The position numbers were made by a program, and so were the translations under genes. This document shows, piece by piece, positions 1 to 11,735 of a stretch of 64,000 bases of DNA. The stretch comes from Paraescarpia echinospica (taxonomy: Eukaryota > Annelida > Polychaeta > Sabellida > Siboglinidae): assembly GCA_020002185.1 (NCBI GenBank), contig CM034537.1, positions 65,840,539-65,904,538 of the forward strand. Reading direction: 5' to 3'. Within the stretch, counting starts at the first letter, position 1. Each line of letters starts with the position of its first letter. Under the pieces are notes generated by a model, which was not told where the DNA came from, did no database searches, and worked only from the letters and a program-made list of their open reading frames with translations.

Positions 1-142
1 ACCTATACACCCGTGAATATCATCCGTGACAACCATAATGCAACCTACGTTCGATCATCGTTACTACATAACAAGCTGAGCGATGATTTGCTATACCGCA
101 TAAACTCCGCGGCATCAATATCGTGGCGCTGACCCAGGTGTA

Positions 143-189
143 GGTTATTTCAAAAACACAAAACACAATCATAATACGTATATATATAC

Positions 190-226
<37 letters not shown>

Positions 227-243
227 TACATACATATATATAC

Positions 244-274
<31 letters not shown>

Positions 275-338
275 CATATATATGTATATATATATATATA
301 TAAGTATTATGATTGTGTTTTGTGTTGTTGAAATAACC
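143..338. mobile_element. TA-flanked MITE with 35-bp terminal inverted repeats
   Basis: The left arm at 143-177 begins GGTTATTTC and the right arm at 304-338 is its reverse complement with one mismatch. A TA dinucleotide flanks both ends (141-142 and 339-340), as expected for a Tc1/mariner-type target duplication. The interior is almost wholly (TA)n with TATG interruptions and has no coding capacity. The same element sits at 39164-39359. The fold could be a long hairpin, so a simple foldback microsatellite is the alternative. Confidence 0.6.
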
Positions 339-1067
339 TATACTGTGAAGGATGTATAGTACACACCATCGAATAAGAATATGTTATTATTGTAGTTAAT
401 ATTTAGTGTACTGTCGTGTCGGTGCGACGGCCATCTAAAACTTAATTCTCGTTCGTGGGAACGATGGGCATATATCGAAGTAGCAAGCGCGTAGACGTTA
501 ACCGAAGTATGATTGAATTCCCGCAAGAAGAAGGAAGCTCACTCGGTCGGAGCTGCTTTGACTTCTGAATGTTACGGACCGTCGGAAGAGTGTAAAGTTA
601 ACGTCCGTGTCGACCGAAGGAATAGTTGGACCAGAACATTATTCTGTTCTATTTACGTTATGATGAAGGAGGACATTATATAGGCCTCGATGTGTAACGG
701 TGCTCATATACATCCACTGGGTTGATAGCAGAAGATGGTATTTGCCTGTTACTATTATTTGTGTTGGAGAGGGTGGAACGACGTCACCGTATGCGGATGA
801 GTGTTAGCAGAGATGTCATGTTTATATTTCCTGGTATAACCGTTCTATGATAAGAGAGTGTAGGAGGCTGACGAGTCTAGAAATTTATGTATACTGATAG
901 TTTTGTTATTTGGTGGGGGTGAATAAATTTTGAAAACCTGTATCTTGTATATATGTTTTATTAAGTTACACTATCTCTGAATCCGAATTATATTGCAAAG
1001 TTCGCTTCACCTGGCGGATCTTGACAGTTAATATATATATGCTAAAGTCATATAAACACTTTAATCA
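339..1067. other. No gene seen
   Basis: AT-rich sequence with short unsupported reading frames. No recognisable protein, RNA or terminal repeat. It is part of the 2-kb insertion seen whole at 38045-40065. Confidence 0.5.
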
Positions 1068-1390
1068 ATGGTAATATTATCTTGTCCAGCAGCTTTGCCT
1101 TGTTTCATTGATCTGATGGTTTTTCGAAACTCTTCCTTCAGTATTGGAGGGACATCAAAGTTCTCTTTAATTTATTATTCGTCGCCCTTTTCACCAATGT
1201 AAAGTTCATCTTTATATCGTGACCATATTTCAAGTAATTTTGTCTTTGTCCGTTATTGTGTTTCTTTCTTTTGATTTCAAAACTCTGTAGTTGAGCATAT
1301 TCCTTTTCTTGTGATTTGTGACTTTCGCGTGAATTGTGTTGTGCTTCCGTTGAATGATCATTAAGCACTTCCCTTTCGCAAAATTGCATT
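1068..1390 (-). pseudogene. RTE-type LINE remnant, linker and start of RT
   Basis: Minus-strand translation aligns with the linker region of the RTE copies at 11102-11716 and 53941-54708: a CN-A-K start, K-S-K-E-x-N motif, D-K-D-K-I motif and the N-E-x-x-x-S-C-W-T-R stretch appear in order across frames. Several frameshifts and stops make it nonfunctional. The same remnant is at 40089-40411 and, undisturbed, at 63841-64000. Confidence 0.75.
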
Positions 1391-1614
1391 TGGCCGTATG
1401 ACTGAGTACCTTGCTATAGACAGTGGTGTATATTTGTGTACGAATAGTCTTCGCGCATTAATTGCAGCGTGGCTGGATGCCTCCCAGAGAAGTCGAGATG
1501 GTGTTCGATTGAACAGGTCAGCCAGAGAGTAAAGTGTAAAAGCCCTTTGAGCAGTCATGAGAAATGGATGCTGCTCTATATAAGAACTTACCTACATAGG
1601 AACTTACAGTTTTT

Positions 1615-1890
1615 AAAGGACGTGAAGTGACATTAGAGAAGGAACACTGTGTATTAGGTATCAGAAAGTATTCAGTCTCACAGAGGAGAGTAAATGAATG
1701 GAACATATTTAATACATCCCGCGAATATATTTAAAAACACCAAAGTAAACAAATACCTCAGAAGGGCGGGACACACATAAAACAAAAATAGTTGTACTCT
1801 CAATAAACCTAAGGCTCTGTTGTCCACTTGCCATTGATTCTCTCGATGGCAATCTTGTTATATTTTGTCTTGTTAAAGAAAATGCGGGTC
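1615..1890 (+). mobile_element. CR1 3' end remnant
   Basis: Matches the 3' end of the CR1 family present at 47176-51341: the last coding part (V-N-E-W-N motif, then Y-L-R-R-A-G-x at the C terminus), the short 3' UTR with the CTCGATGGCAATCTTGTTA block, and the start of the TTGTTAAATC-type tail. Frames are broken. This is a 5'-truncated dead copy. The duplicate is at 40636-40911. Confidence 0.7.
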
Positions 1891-3175
1891 TTTCAGGTGA
1901 TGTAGCTAGATTTTCTAAGATTGTCATCTAATGACAGAAAAAGCATATGGAAAGTAGACAAGGAAACTATTCGTTTATTGAGAGACCGACATTGTTAACC
2001 AGTGTGTAACCCGCCCTGCTGACATACTTATGCATTTTTTCACAGTTGACACAAATAATAAGTTTTCTGTTCTGTTTGTTTATTATACTATCTGAAATGT
2101 AATAGATCCTGAGATATTTAATTTACTCTGTTTCTCCACCAACGTTATTTTGTGTCCTGTAATTGTTCTAGTTTTCCTAAGTGAAATAAATACGTTGTCA
2201 ATATAAATGACCCGAGGTCGGCATTGATTTTATGACCAGGCAAACGTCGTATTGCGTCTTTATAATATGTTGTTATCATGTAAACTGTGGATAAGACAGC
2301 CTGTATCTTGAAATCCACAGTTGTTCCGCATCGGTGCCAATTATGTTTTTGCTTGGACATGATGCAATATCACCAGACAACGCGACTACGCCAAACAGCG
2401 TTCCTCACCAATGCCTCGTTTTCTTGCTTTTGACTTTGGGCCTATGCAATACCGCCAGACAAAAGACTTGACACTTTTCGCACCAGTACATGTCTGTGCT
2501 GTTTCATTGTAACCTAACCTCAAACTGTAAACACCACAAGAGAAAACAGCCCAGCACCAGAGTAAACGAGTTGAGTTGACAACACACGAGGTGGCAATGT
2601 ACAAGCACTATAGAATCGATTTGAAAAGGCCGTGTCTCTACTAGAAACAATTCAACGAGCGAAGGAAACGCGGCGCGAACTCGGTCTATCAACCGAGCGA
2701 TGAGACTGACTGTAGAACTGAAATGCTATAACTGAAGTATATAAATTGATAAATATAATTATAATACAAACGGTCAAGAATTATGTAACAATTAACATAG
2801 TGCTAGACTTTTCAAGGTGCTTGACTCTACTGATCGTATCATTTTACTAAACACTGTGATCATCTTCAGCTATCCCATAAGCCAGGTAGTCGATACGTCA
2901 CCTCTGACTCGCCGACACTCGTTCTCCATCTCGGCTGCTCCCTTAATGGTGTCACTTATGGTTAATGGAAATCGAGACCTGTCCATTCGTTGGCGGTGCA
3001 CGCCTGTTGCTGTGCCTTTGAAGTGCTATGCCTTAGCAGATGTGTTTGCAAGGCCAGTGACACAACTCAGATTGTAATTATTCGAAATTCACGATTTTGG
3101 ATTACATCACCAAAGAAAAAAGTGTGCGCTTGCGAAGATATGTGCGCGGATGAACATATGTGCATATACGCATGA
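1891..3175. other. No gene seen; part of an ancient repeated block
   Basis: No coding sequence recognised. From about 2400 onward this block occurs three times in the window: here, at 41427 onward (near identical) and at 11736-12745 (diverged). A six-base TCTCCT unit present in both other copies near 41518 and 11841 is missing here, so this copy carries the deletion. Confidence 0.6.
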
Positions 3176-3300
3176 ATGTGTGCGTATGTGCGTGTTGTGT
3201 GTGTGCGTGCGCGTTTGTGTGTGCGTGCACGTGTACATTTTGCCTGTGTACGCATGTGCCTGTGTGTGTGTGTTTGGGTGCGTGCGTGCGTATATGTGTT
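3176..3300 (+). repeat. GT/GTGCGT microsatellite
   Basis: Imperfect alternating GT, GTGC and GTGT units over about 125 bp. Length and phase differ in the older copy at 12320-12465, as expected for slippage. Reading frames across it are low-complexity artefacts. Confidence 0.9.
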
Positions 3301-3959
3301 TAATATAAATTATTAATTATTTAAAATGAAATAATTTCAAAACGGGTGCCTCGTGCCTTAACTCAGATCGAGGTTAATAACAAGACGCTGTGTGCGCTTT
3401 CTTTTGTTAACCGAAACCCTCCAGAGTCTTCTCACATTAGTGGAGAACAAACATGAAATACAAGAAGAGTAGTAAGAGTGTATGCTTGGACACCAGAAAA
3501 ATAGGTTGAACGCCATGTTAAATGTGAAGGAGACCAATCATGCGGGTGGCTTTGTGCACATTGGCGGAATGGTTACCAACAATATGCGTGTGTAGGTGAG
3601 CGCGGCGACGGATGTATATAAGACAAAGCGGATTTCCCGGGGATGGCAGAGGAATCACGACAAACGAGAAGCATACCAAATGAGTTGAATTGGAAATATA
3701 GTCTTAAAAAGCGACCATGTTTGCCCTATTACCCGGAATCATTCTCTAGAACCAGGATTTATAATGGTATTAGACTATCTCTGGTATATTGTCAAAACAA
3801 AATATCTACCTACTATTTACTATCTATGCGTTTCGTATACAATTTGAACTATTTGTTGGTGAAACATTCAAATTGCGTCAGAAATGTATGGGATATTATG
3901 CTGCAGATCGAGGCATGCCGATTCCAAAAAAACGGAGCCGGTGAAACAGCGAGGCCGCA

Positions 3960-4000
<41 letters not shown>

Positions 4001-4349
4001 TACGTCGGCGTTGTTTCCATACGACACCACGTATCCTGAACAGACGCAAACATATTAAATTATTATTAAAATGTGACACTTAAGCGGGGAGCAAATCTGC
4101 GTGACCTGGGGACGGTTTTACTAACATTTTATGAACATTTAAGGCCGATTTTGCTTCTTAAAATCTATTTCGATCCATAACAGTGATCCGGTAATCCAAT
4201 TTTTTTAAAAGCTACTTAAATTCAACAACGTATTTCATTTAATGACACATTTTCCTTATGAGCTGATTATCTTAATGAAACGGTCACATGGTTGCAATAT
4301 GTAGGCATATAGAAAACTAGATGCCATTGCACAGGCAACGTGCATTGAC
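3301..4349. other. No convincing gene; contains a (TA)n tract
   Basis: A 146-codon plus-strand frame at 3643-4083 runs through a (TA)n microsatellite (3959-4003) and shows no domain. Its copy at 42670-43110 is identical because the duplication is recent, so conservation gives no support. The remainder is AT-rich and unannotated. Confidence 0.55.
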
Positions 4350-5121
4350 GATACATTAGTACAGTATGGGGTGTCAGGGAGGAATAGTCATCTGACAGTG
4401 GAGCATGTCGTACTCTTCGGTGTAGCTCGACCGCTTTGGTTCCCACCTGGCACCCAACTCTCACCTGTGGCTCCAAGTAGCTGTAGCATGCGGCCACACA
4501 CCGGCAAACTGCCTCGACAGGCAGGCAAAACCAGGTGAGGGTAAACAACAGGTCTCAAACCCTCGGTGTTTTAGGAAGTTGCTCAACCAGCATGCGAAGA
4601 CTGTTGAGGCGGATTGGACGGATTAAATCAAGTCTCGATTCAAAGGCTAAGAAGGCGGAACAGCAGTGCACTGTGGAGTGCTTATGGCATGGCACAGCAC
4701 GGAAGATGTCATAGCCATCATCTGCAGTCAAGGAAGTCTTCAGTCGTACCAACCGTCTGGGCCACTGAAACCCGGCTTCTGCGGCCGAGAGAGTGGGACC
4801 GCACCTGTGCAACGGCCTACCCACTTTAAAAGCATTCACGCACAGGTTTGTGCTACTCATCATTCGACACCATATAATCTATCATCATTTTTTTGTCAAG
4901 CCATGCGGCAATGGGGGAAGGGCAAAGCGAGAGGTGGAGGTGATCACTGGGAGTTGTAGTCCTAAACCTGCACGTAGGCGGCCTGTGGGCAGGAGGTCGT
5001 TTGACTCTGTATCCAGGGCAGCGGAGGAGTCCGGCAGCACCCCAACGATTGAACAGCCCTTTTTCAGGACAGCATTGCTCACCCTTTGTAAGGGAGGGAC
5101 CTAGAAAAGGATGCCTAAAGA

Positions 5122-6033
5122 TTGCCTGCCCTTCTACAACTGGCCAGCATACCGCGGCTGGCAGTTCAACCCATTCTAGCGATCGAAAACAAAGAAACAC
5201 AAGAAAACCCCTTCTCGGAGCATGGAATGTTCGCACACTTATGGATAAAGCTGACACTGCAAGACCGGAAAGAAGGACTGCCCTTTTTGCAAGAGAGCTG
5301 CAGCATTACAACATTGACAGCGGCTCTGAGTGAAACCCGACTTGCAGAGGAGGGCTGCACGAGGGAACCAGGCGGCGGCTACAACTTCATTTGGAAAGGC
5401 AAGGCTGAGAATGAAGCCAGAATCCAAGGAGTTGGCAGAGCAGCGAAAACGTATGTCATGCGGCAGCTTCCGGACCTTCCCAAAGGGATCAACGAAAGGC
5501 TTCTGAAGCTGCGTTTCCCCCCCGAACGCCAACCGCCACTCTACTATCATAAGTGCCTACGCACCCACCCTTACAAGCTCCGACGAGACCAGAGAAAGAT
5601 TATATGAAGGTCTTGACAGCCTGGTCAGGTCCACACCTGCTAGCGACAAGTTCATCAACTTGGGGGATTTCAATGCAAGAGTCGGAACTGATAGGAGGAA
5701 CTAGAAGGGAATCATCGGGCAGCAGACGTAGGAAGACTAAACACCAACGGCCTCCTCCTTTTGAGCCTGTGTACAGAGAACGACTTAACTACCCCAAACA
5801 CTCTATTCAGGCAGGCCGATAAGTACAAAACAACCTGGATGCACATCAGGTCCAAGCAATGGCACATGATAGATTATGTCCTCGTAAGAAGGCGGGACAT
5901 CCAGGATGTGAATATCACAAGGGCCATGCGGGGAGCAGAGTGCTGGTCGGATCACCGATTGGTCAGGACAGCCCTCCAGCTGCACACTGTCCCACTGTCC
6001 AAAGTCGACCATAAATGCCATCAACACAGCTAG
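5122..6033 (+). pseudogene. LINE-Y apurinic-type endonuclease domain
   Basis: Pieces in different frames give the expected order: L-S-E-T-R-L near 5325 (the catalytic glutamate block), an I-S-A-Y-A-P block near 5550, G-D-F-N-A-R-V near 5665 and W-S-D-H-R-L-V near 5943 (the SDH block). APE endonucleases nick the target to prime reverse transcription. At least two frame changes are present. One lies in a C run of seven bases at 5517-5523, where the duplicate at 44180 has six. The duplicate keeps a longer open segment (43920-44366). Confidence 0.8.
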
Positions 6034-6419
6034 CTGAAACACCAGCGTTACCGCGAGCAGTTCCAGGTTGACCTTGGTGTCCCACTGACAACTTACTGGC
6101 AACGCCACAGAGAAGTGGACCCAGTTCACGCATATGGTGACGGATTCAGCAAAGTAAATTCTCGGACCGAAGAAGAAGGCCCACTAGGACTGGTTCGATG
6201 AAAACAACGAAGAAATATGCAAGGCGCTGGATGAAAAGAACAAAACATACCTGGAATGGAAGAATGACCTTTCCTCAGTTTCCAAGAAAGACCGCTACGG
6301 ACACTTGCAGAGCAAAACGCAGAAAATCCTTCCTTAGATGTAGGATGACTGGTGAAAGAAGAAAGCAGAGGAAGGGGAACATTATGCTGAAATTCACAAC
6401 GCAAAGATGTTCTTCTTTA

Positions 6420-8018
6420 GCAACCTCCTCAACCGACCTTCAACAGTGAATCAAGAAGCCCTTGACTCCATACCCCAACAACCCATCAAAGAACACCTTG
6501 ATATGCCACCCATTCTCGACGAAATGAAAAAACCATCAACCTGTTGAGTGCAAGAAAGGCTCCAGGAAAGGACGGGATCCCAGCTGAAATTTACAAGGCA
6601 GTGGGTCCAGCAACACTTGAGGCCTTTCATGATATCATAACTAGCATCTGGGAAGATGAAGACATGCCACGGGACCTTCGTGATGCCACTATAGATTCCC
6701 TCCATTAGAACAAAGGCAAAAAGCAGACAGTGGCAACTACAGAGGAATATCGCTCGGGTCCATTGTTGGGAAGATTATTACCCGCATCGTTCTGAACCGA
6801 CTCATAGCCAGTGTCTCTGAAGTAAACCTTCTAGACGCACAGTGCGGATTTCTACCTGGCTGGAACACAGTGGAAGTGGTCTTTGCAGTCAGACAAGTAC
6901 AAGAAAAGTGCATTGAGCAGAAAATGGACCTGTTTGTTGTATTCATAGACCTCACCAAGACCTTTGACACTGTCAACAGGACATCACTGTGAACAATCCT
7001 GACAAAACGTAACTATCCAATGAAGTTTGTCCTCATCGTCCGGCTATTTCATAACAATATGACAGGAGAAGTGCTGTCAGACGGCAAAGCCTCAGCCTCA
7101 TTTGACATTTCAAACGGAATGAAGCAAGGTTGTACTTTCTCCAGTTCTCTTCAACCTGTTCTTTACCTGCGTCTTGAACCACGCCGTAATAGATTTGGAC
7201 ACTGGGATCTACCTGAAGTATCGGCTAGACGGTTCACTGTTCGACCTCCGCCGCCTTGCTGCTAGGACCAAGACACTGCAACGACTCATTCTCGAGGCAC
7301 TCTTTGCTGACGAATGTGCCCTCATGGCACTCAAGGAGAGTCACCTGCAGCTCATACTCTTTCATTTTTCAGAGGCGTCTAAACTGTTTGGCTTAACTAT
7401 CAGTCTTGGTAAGACGCTGCATCAGCCTGCCCCTGACACCACAGTCTACATCGATGGCACACAACTAAAGGCAGTGGAGAGCTTCACGTACTTTGGCAGC
7501 ATCATACCAAGTGACGGATCCTTGGATAAAGAGATCGACGAGGCACTTGGTCGCTTGCACACCAAGGTGTTGAGTCACCACCACATCCGGCTGTCAACTA
7601 AATTGCTGGTATATAGAGCCGTCATCCTCTCATCTCTCCTTTATGGTTGTGAGACATGGACATCCTACAGGCTACAGGCGCCACATCACGAAACTGGAAG
7701 CTTTCCACATGCGCAACTTCAGGTCTACACTCCATATCCACTGGCAAGACAGAGTGACAAACCTTGGGGTGCTTGAGAGAGCGCAGACCACTAACATCGA
7801 GGTGATGATCATGAGAGCCCAGCTACGATGGACCGGGCATGTCATCCGTATGGATGATACAAGGATCCCCCGACAGCTTTTCTACGGCGAGCTCTCTGAA
7901 GGCCACATACACCAGGGGCGTCCCCGCAAGCGATACAAGGACGGCATCAAGGCCAACCTCCAGTACAGTGGCATCCGTCCAAAGGAACCCGAGAGCGCAG
8001 CAGCTGACAGAAGACAAT
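6420..8018 (+). pseudogene. LINE-Y reverse transcriptase and C-terminal region
   Basis: Across three frames the RT blocks read in order: G-K-D-G-I-P-A-E-I near 6568, N-Y-R-G-I near 6740, F-I-D-L-T-K-T-F-D near 6943 (first catalytic aspartate), G-M-K-Q-G-C near 7118, F-A-D-E-C near 7305 where the usual F-A-D-D is changed, and L-Y-G-C-E-T-W near 7640. The C-terminal segment 7643-8020 has the G-R-P-R-K-R basic motif. The changed second aspartate and several frameshifts make it inactive. Confidence 0.82.
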
Positions 8019-8215
8019 AGTGAGCCCTCACCAGGACTGCCTGCCAGGCCTTTGAGGAAAGACGCTGCCAACGCCTGCAAGATGCCACGGACAGACGTCG
8101 CCAGGCTGCAGCAAGAGACTACGTGCGTCCAGAATTGGCCTACATAGCCACTTGAGGACACACATTACATATGTCTAGCACAGCATCGTCATCGTTGGAT
8201 ACGACGAACTACCAA

Positions 8216-8504
8216 ACAGTACAGCGGATAAAAGCCACAAATTTGATTAATTTTGCACTTTTTGAAAAAAGCACGAAAATTGGCACATATGTAGTTTATG
8301 ATGTATATAATTATTTAAACCTAGGTACCCATCGCTACCGACATGATAACTAGCATTTCAGGATTAATTAATCCACTTTTTCCACGTATTATATCTCCAG
8401 ATGACAAACATATTGAAAATCAAGATGGCCGACATCCAAAATCATATATTTTGGTTTAAGTCAGCTTCCGTATAACACAAAACATGTTCTTTGTGTTTAA
8501 TCCG
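8216..8504. repeat. Interspersed repeat containing the CAAGATGGCCGACATCC motif
   Basis: Noncoding repeat found at 8216-8504, 46880-47168 and 19512-19800, each time just downstream of LINE-Y. Part of it lies in reverse orientation at 30370-30470 (matching the GTAGTTTATGATGTATATA to TACCGACATGATA stretch). Its ATGGCCGACAT-like segment is an internal repeat motif. No coding capacity or terminal repeats are visible. Confidence 0.7.
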
Positions 8505-8522
8505 GTAATACACGTGTAAATA

Positions 8523-9668
8523 AGATAAGATAAGATTATGGTTTATTGTCTCAACTATGGAGTTGAGACATTTGTCTCGTGTGAGAACAGACATGACTTC
8601 AATATATACATAAAACCATAAAAACAACAGATAAATAATACATGCATACACATTACGTATTCTAAAACGACAAATGACTCTGTGGCAGCAGGCAGCATGA
8701 ATTAAGTTGTTTAATAGACAGTGGCATGAATGAGTGTTTGTATCTATTAAGCCTGCACCGATTAGTTATCTAACGCCTGCCAGATAGCAGGAGCTGAAAT
8801 GCATTATGTAGAACATGTTTAGTATCATAAATAATCTTGACTGACTGTCTTCTTAGTGTCTGTTCAAAAATCTCCTGAAGGGAGATCGTGGGAGATGTGG
8901 AACCTGTGATTTTCATGACAGTTCTCATCAATCAAGAAAGCTGTGATTTTAACTGAACAGGCAGATTGCCAAACCAAACAGTCATCCCTTAGCGCAGCAT
9001 GCTTTAAAAAATGGAGCAATAAAAAAGAACAAGTATTTTCTCAACGACACCGAAAGCTCTCAGTCTGCGGAGAAAGTACAACCGCCGGTGGACTTTGGAG
9101 CACACACTGTGAACATGGACGTTCCGGCTAAGTTTGTTATTAAGATGGACACCTAGGTATTTGAAATGACTGACCTGGGCAATTTCTTCACCATGGATAA
9201 CAACAGGCAAGTGATCGGCAACAATACATTTAGCATCAAAAACCATCTCTTGAGTCTTGTTGACATTAAATTTGATGTTGTTGTTGTCACACCAATGTAC
9301 AAAGTTTTCAATTTCAGACATGTATGTACTGATGTCAGAATCAACATGTAACAGACCAAGAATAGCCGAGTCATCAGATAATTTGATTATGTAGTTGTTA
9401 GTACTGCTGCTGGTACTGTCATTTGTATACAGAATGTACAAGATCGGCGAACTGACACAACCTTGGGCTGCACCGGTATTTGTTACCACAGTCTGGGAAA
9501 GAGCCTGATTTACCTTAACAAGCTGCACTCTGTTTGTTGGAAAAGAACGATACTACTTGATGATATGTGGATTGACATTCATTTGTTTCAGCTTAGTGAA
9601 CAGAATGTGAGGTTGGATAAGATTGAACGCCGAGCTAAAGTCTAGGAACAATAGTTTAGCATAAGCCT
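8523..9668 (-). mobile_element. LINE-X 3' part, interrupted by RTE
   Basis: Minus-strand non-LTR element. The 3' end lies at 8523 with an ATCTT-repeat tail, then a decayed C terminus, then the RT segment at 9004-9528. The N-terminal side stops at 9668, where an RTE is inserted. In the second copy the missing upstream part reappears at 55903-56216, beyond the nested RTE. It resembles the fish and invertebrate LINEs whose RT carries an F-L-D-F-S-S-A-F block. Confidence 0.8.
9004..9528 (-). pseudogene. LINE-X reverse transcriptase C-terminal segment
   Basis: A 174-residue segment with G-A-A-Q-G-C-V-S-S-P (RT block 4 type) near residue 18, then K-L-S-D-D-S-A where F-A-D-D would be expected, and F-K-Y-L-G-V-H near residue 123. 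The change of the first residues of the catalytic box and loss of the upstream frame indicate a dead copy. The duplicate at 51841-52365 reads K-L-S-D-D-T-A. Confidence 0.82.
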
Positions 9669-9685
9669 TGGGTTGTCTTCTTCTT

Positions 9686-10936
9686 CTATGTGCCATGTCT
9701 GTCACAGGCGTTGGCGATCATGGCCCTCCATACCACACGGTCGTGTGTAGTTTGTTGCAGTTCTGTTGTGCTCCTTCCACACCATGTTGAGAGACTATCT
9801 ATTATTTTTATTCTCTGGCGTCCTCTGGATCTTTTTCCTTCTATCTTTCCTGTTGTTACTATTTGTTCTAACTTTTTCTTTCTCATGACATGGCCTATAA
9901 ATGCTTGTTGTGTTCTAACTTTGTTGATGATCTTTCTTTTTGATTTGGCTGTCCTAAGGATGACTTCATTGCTTTGCTTTGCAGTCCATGGCACTCGTAG
10001 CATTCTTCTTAAGAACCACATTTCAGTGGCTTCTATGATTTTTTGTGATCTTTTGGTTATTGTCCAGGATTCACATCCATATAGCAATATGGGCTCTATG
10101 CAACATTGCAGTACACGTTTTCTCACTTCAACTGATATATTTTTATTTGTTAAAATGTTTTTCATGTGGTGAAAAGCTGTTTTGGCTTGAGCAATTCTTC
10201 TCTTTATCTCATCGTTGCATCGACCGTCGGATGTTATTAGTGATCCCAGATAGTTAAACGTTCGGACTTGCTTCAAAACAGTGCCATATGCTATCACGTT
10301 GGATGTTGGAGTGTAATTTTTCTTTGAGATGACCATGATTTCTGTTTTCTTTTTGTTCAGGGACAGACCTTTTTTCTCACTTCCCTTTATTACTGTATCT
10401 AGCATCTGTTGTAGATCTATTTCGTTCTCAGCAATCAGTACCGTGTCGTCTGCATATTGTAAATAATTCATGTTGTATCCCCCTACTTGAATGCCTGGCA
10501 TATCTTCTAATGTGCGTAAGATAATATCACTGTACAGTGAAAAGAGATCGGGTGATATGACACACCCTTGTCTTACATCACGTTTTATTTCTTGAAATTT
10601 ACGGATGTCATTTTCTATTCGTATTGCTGCTGTTTGTTCCCAGTACAGATTTCTCTCAATTCTCAGATCTTTCCCATCAATGTTCAAACTTTCCAGCATT
10701 GATATGATTTCTTCATGACTAACTCTGTCAAATGCCTTTGTGTAATCAATAAAACATACATACAGATCTTTCTGCACTTCTAGTGCTCTTTCAATCAGTG
10801 TTCGTAGGATGTATATTGCATTACTTGTACCTTTATCTTCTACAAATCCACATTTTTCTTCAGCAATTTCCGGCTTTATTTTGTTTCTCATTCTGGTCAT
10901 AATAATTTTAAGCAACATCTTGGTGAAGTGACTCAT
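9686..10936 (-). pseudogene. RTE reverse transcriptase, 416-residue open segment
   Basis: RT domain with C-F-I-D-Y-T-K-A-F-D near residue 60, V-R-Q-G-C near 121, Y-A-D-D-T near 161 (catalytic pair intact), F-N-Y-L-G-S near 228, and the RTE-type C terminus with G-R-Q-R and the final A-C-D-R-H-G-T. It lacks the N-terminal RT part, which continues in another frame beyond a run of six A at 10995-11000. The second copy has eight A there, and seven would keep the frame open. The open reading through the catalytic core suggests a fairly young insertion. Confidence 0.88.
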
Positions 10937-11101
10937 GAGACTAATTGTACGGTGTAGTTCACATTCAATCGCACCTGGTTTCTTTGGTATTGCTAAAAAA
11001 TGGATCTGGATAAATCAGTTGGGATTCGTCCGCTGTCATATATTTTGTTCAAGAAGTCTGTTACTATATCAATACCAAATTCCTCTAAACACTCAATCAC
11101 T

Positions 11102-11716
11102 TCAATGGTAATAGTATCTGGTCCAGCAGCTTTTCTCTTTTTCATTGATCTGATGGCTTTCCGAACCTCGTCCTTCAATATAGTTCTTCCTAATTGATGG
11201 TCTTTCACCCCTTTCATCATCGTACAGTTCACCAATATATTCTGACCAGCTCTCGAGTATTTTGTCTTTGTCCATTATTATGTTTCCTTCTTTAGATTTC
11301 AGGCAACCTGTAGCTGAGCATGTTCTTTTCCCTGTGATTTCTCTTATTCTAGCATGCATGGATTTTGTGTCGTGCTTATTTTTCTGTTCAATTTCTTTGC
11401 ATTTTTCATTAAGCCATTCCTCTTTCGCTAGATTACATTTGGCCGTTATATCCTTGTTCATTGCTACATATGCATCATGATTTTGCTTAATTTTCCTCCT
11501 TTCATCCATCAACTTTAGAATATCGTCAGTCATCCATTTTTTCTTTGCTTTTCTGCATTGCCTAGGAATAGTTTCTTCTGCAGCCTGTGTTATTGATTCC
11601 TTCATTTGTTCCCATTGGTCGTCCACATCTTGAATGTCATTCAGAACATTGAAACTGTTTTGTACTGCTACATTGAATTTCTCTTTGATCGCTGAATCTG
11701 ATTGTAGTATATTCAT
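11102..11716 (-). pseudogene. RTE linker between endonuclease and RT
   Basis: A 204-residue lysine- and glutamate-rich segment containing the K-K-W-M-T-D-D motif and E-W-L-N-E-K-C, which sit between endonuclease and RT in RTE proteins. It continues in the second copy (53941-54708) into the endonuclease SDH block. A frame change near 11190 separates it from the RT start, and the same change is present in copy 2, so it is not random sequencing noise. Confidence 0.8.
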
Positions 11717-11735
11717 GTCTAGTTTCAGGTTCCTT

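Larger units (their letters stand above)
4350..8160 (+). mobile_element. LINE-Y, decayed endonuclease/RT non-LTR retrotransposon, copy 1
   Basis: GC-richer than its surroundings. The order is a noncoding leader to about 5120, an APE-type endonuclease to about 6033, a linker, a reverse transcriptase to about 7640 and a C-terminal region ending near 8018. It resembles the widespread invertebrate non-LTR elements often annotated as endonuclease-reverse transcriptase. I do not assign the clade. It is broken by frameshifts and stops throughout. Related copies are at 43377-46824 (recent duplicate) and 18100-19500 (older, internally deleted). It is followed by the repeat at 8216-8504 at both loci. 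Confidence 0.85.

Noticed and set aside
3067..3255. Cysteine-rich or arginine- and threonine-rich small frames across the GT microsatellites (also 12207-12476 and 42094-42282)
   Set aside because: Translations of a simple repeat with no conserved frame between the diverged copies.
3643..4083. A 146-codon plus-strand frame
   Set aside because: It passes through a (TA)n microsatellite, shows no domain, and its perfect copy at 42670-43110 is explained by the recent duplication.
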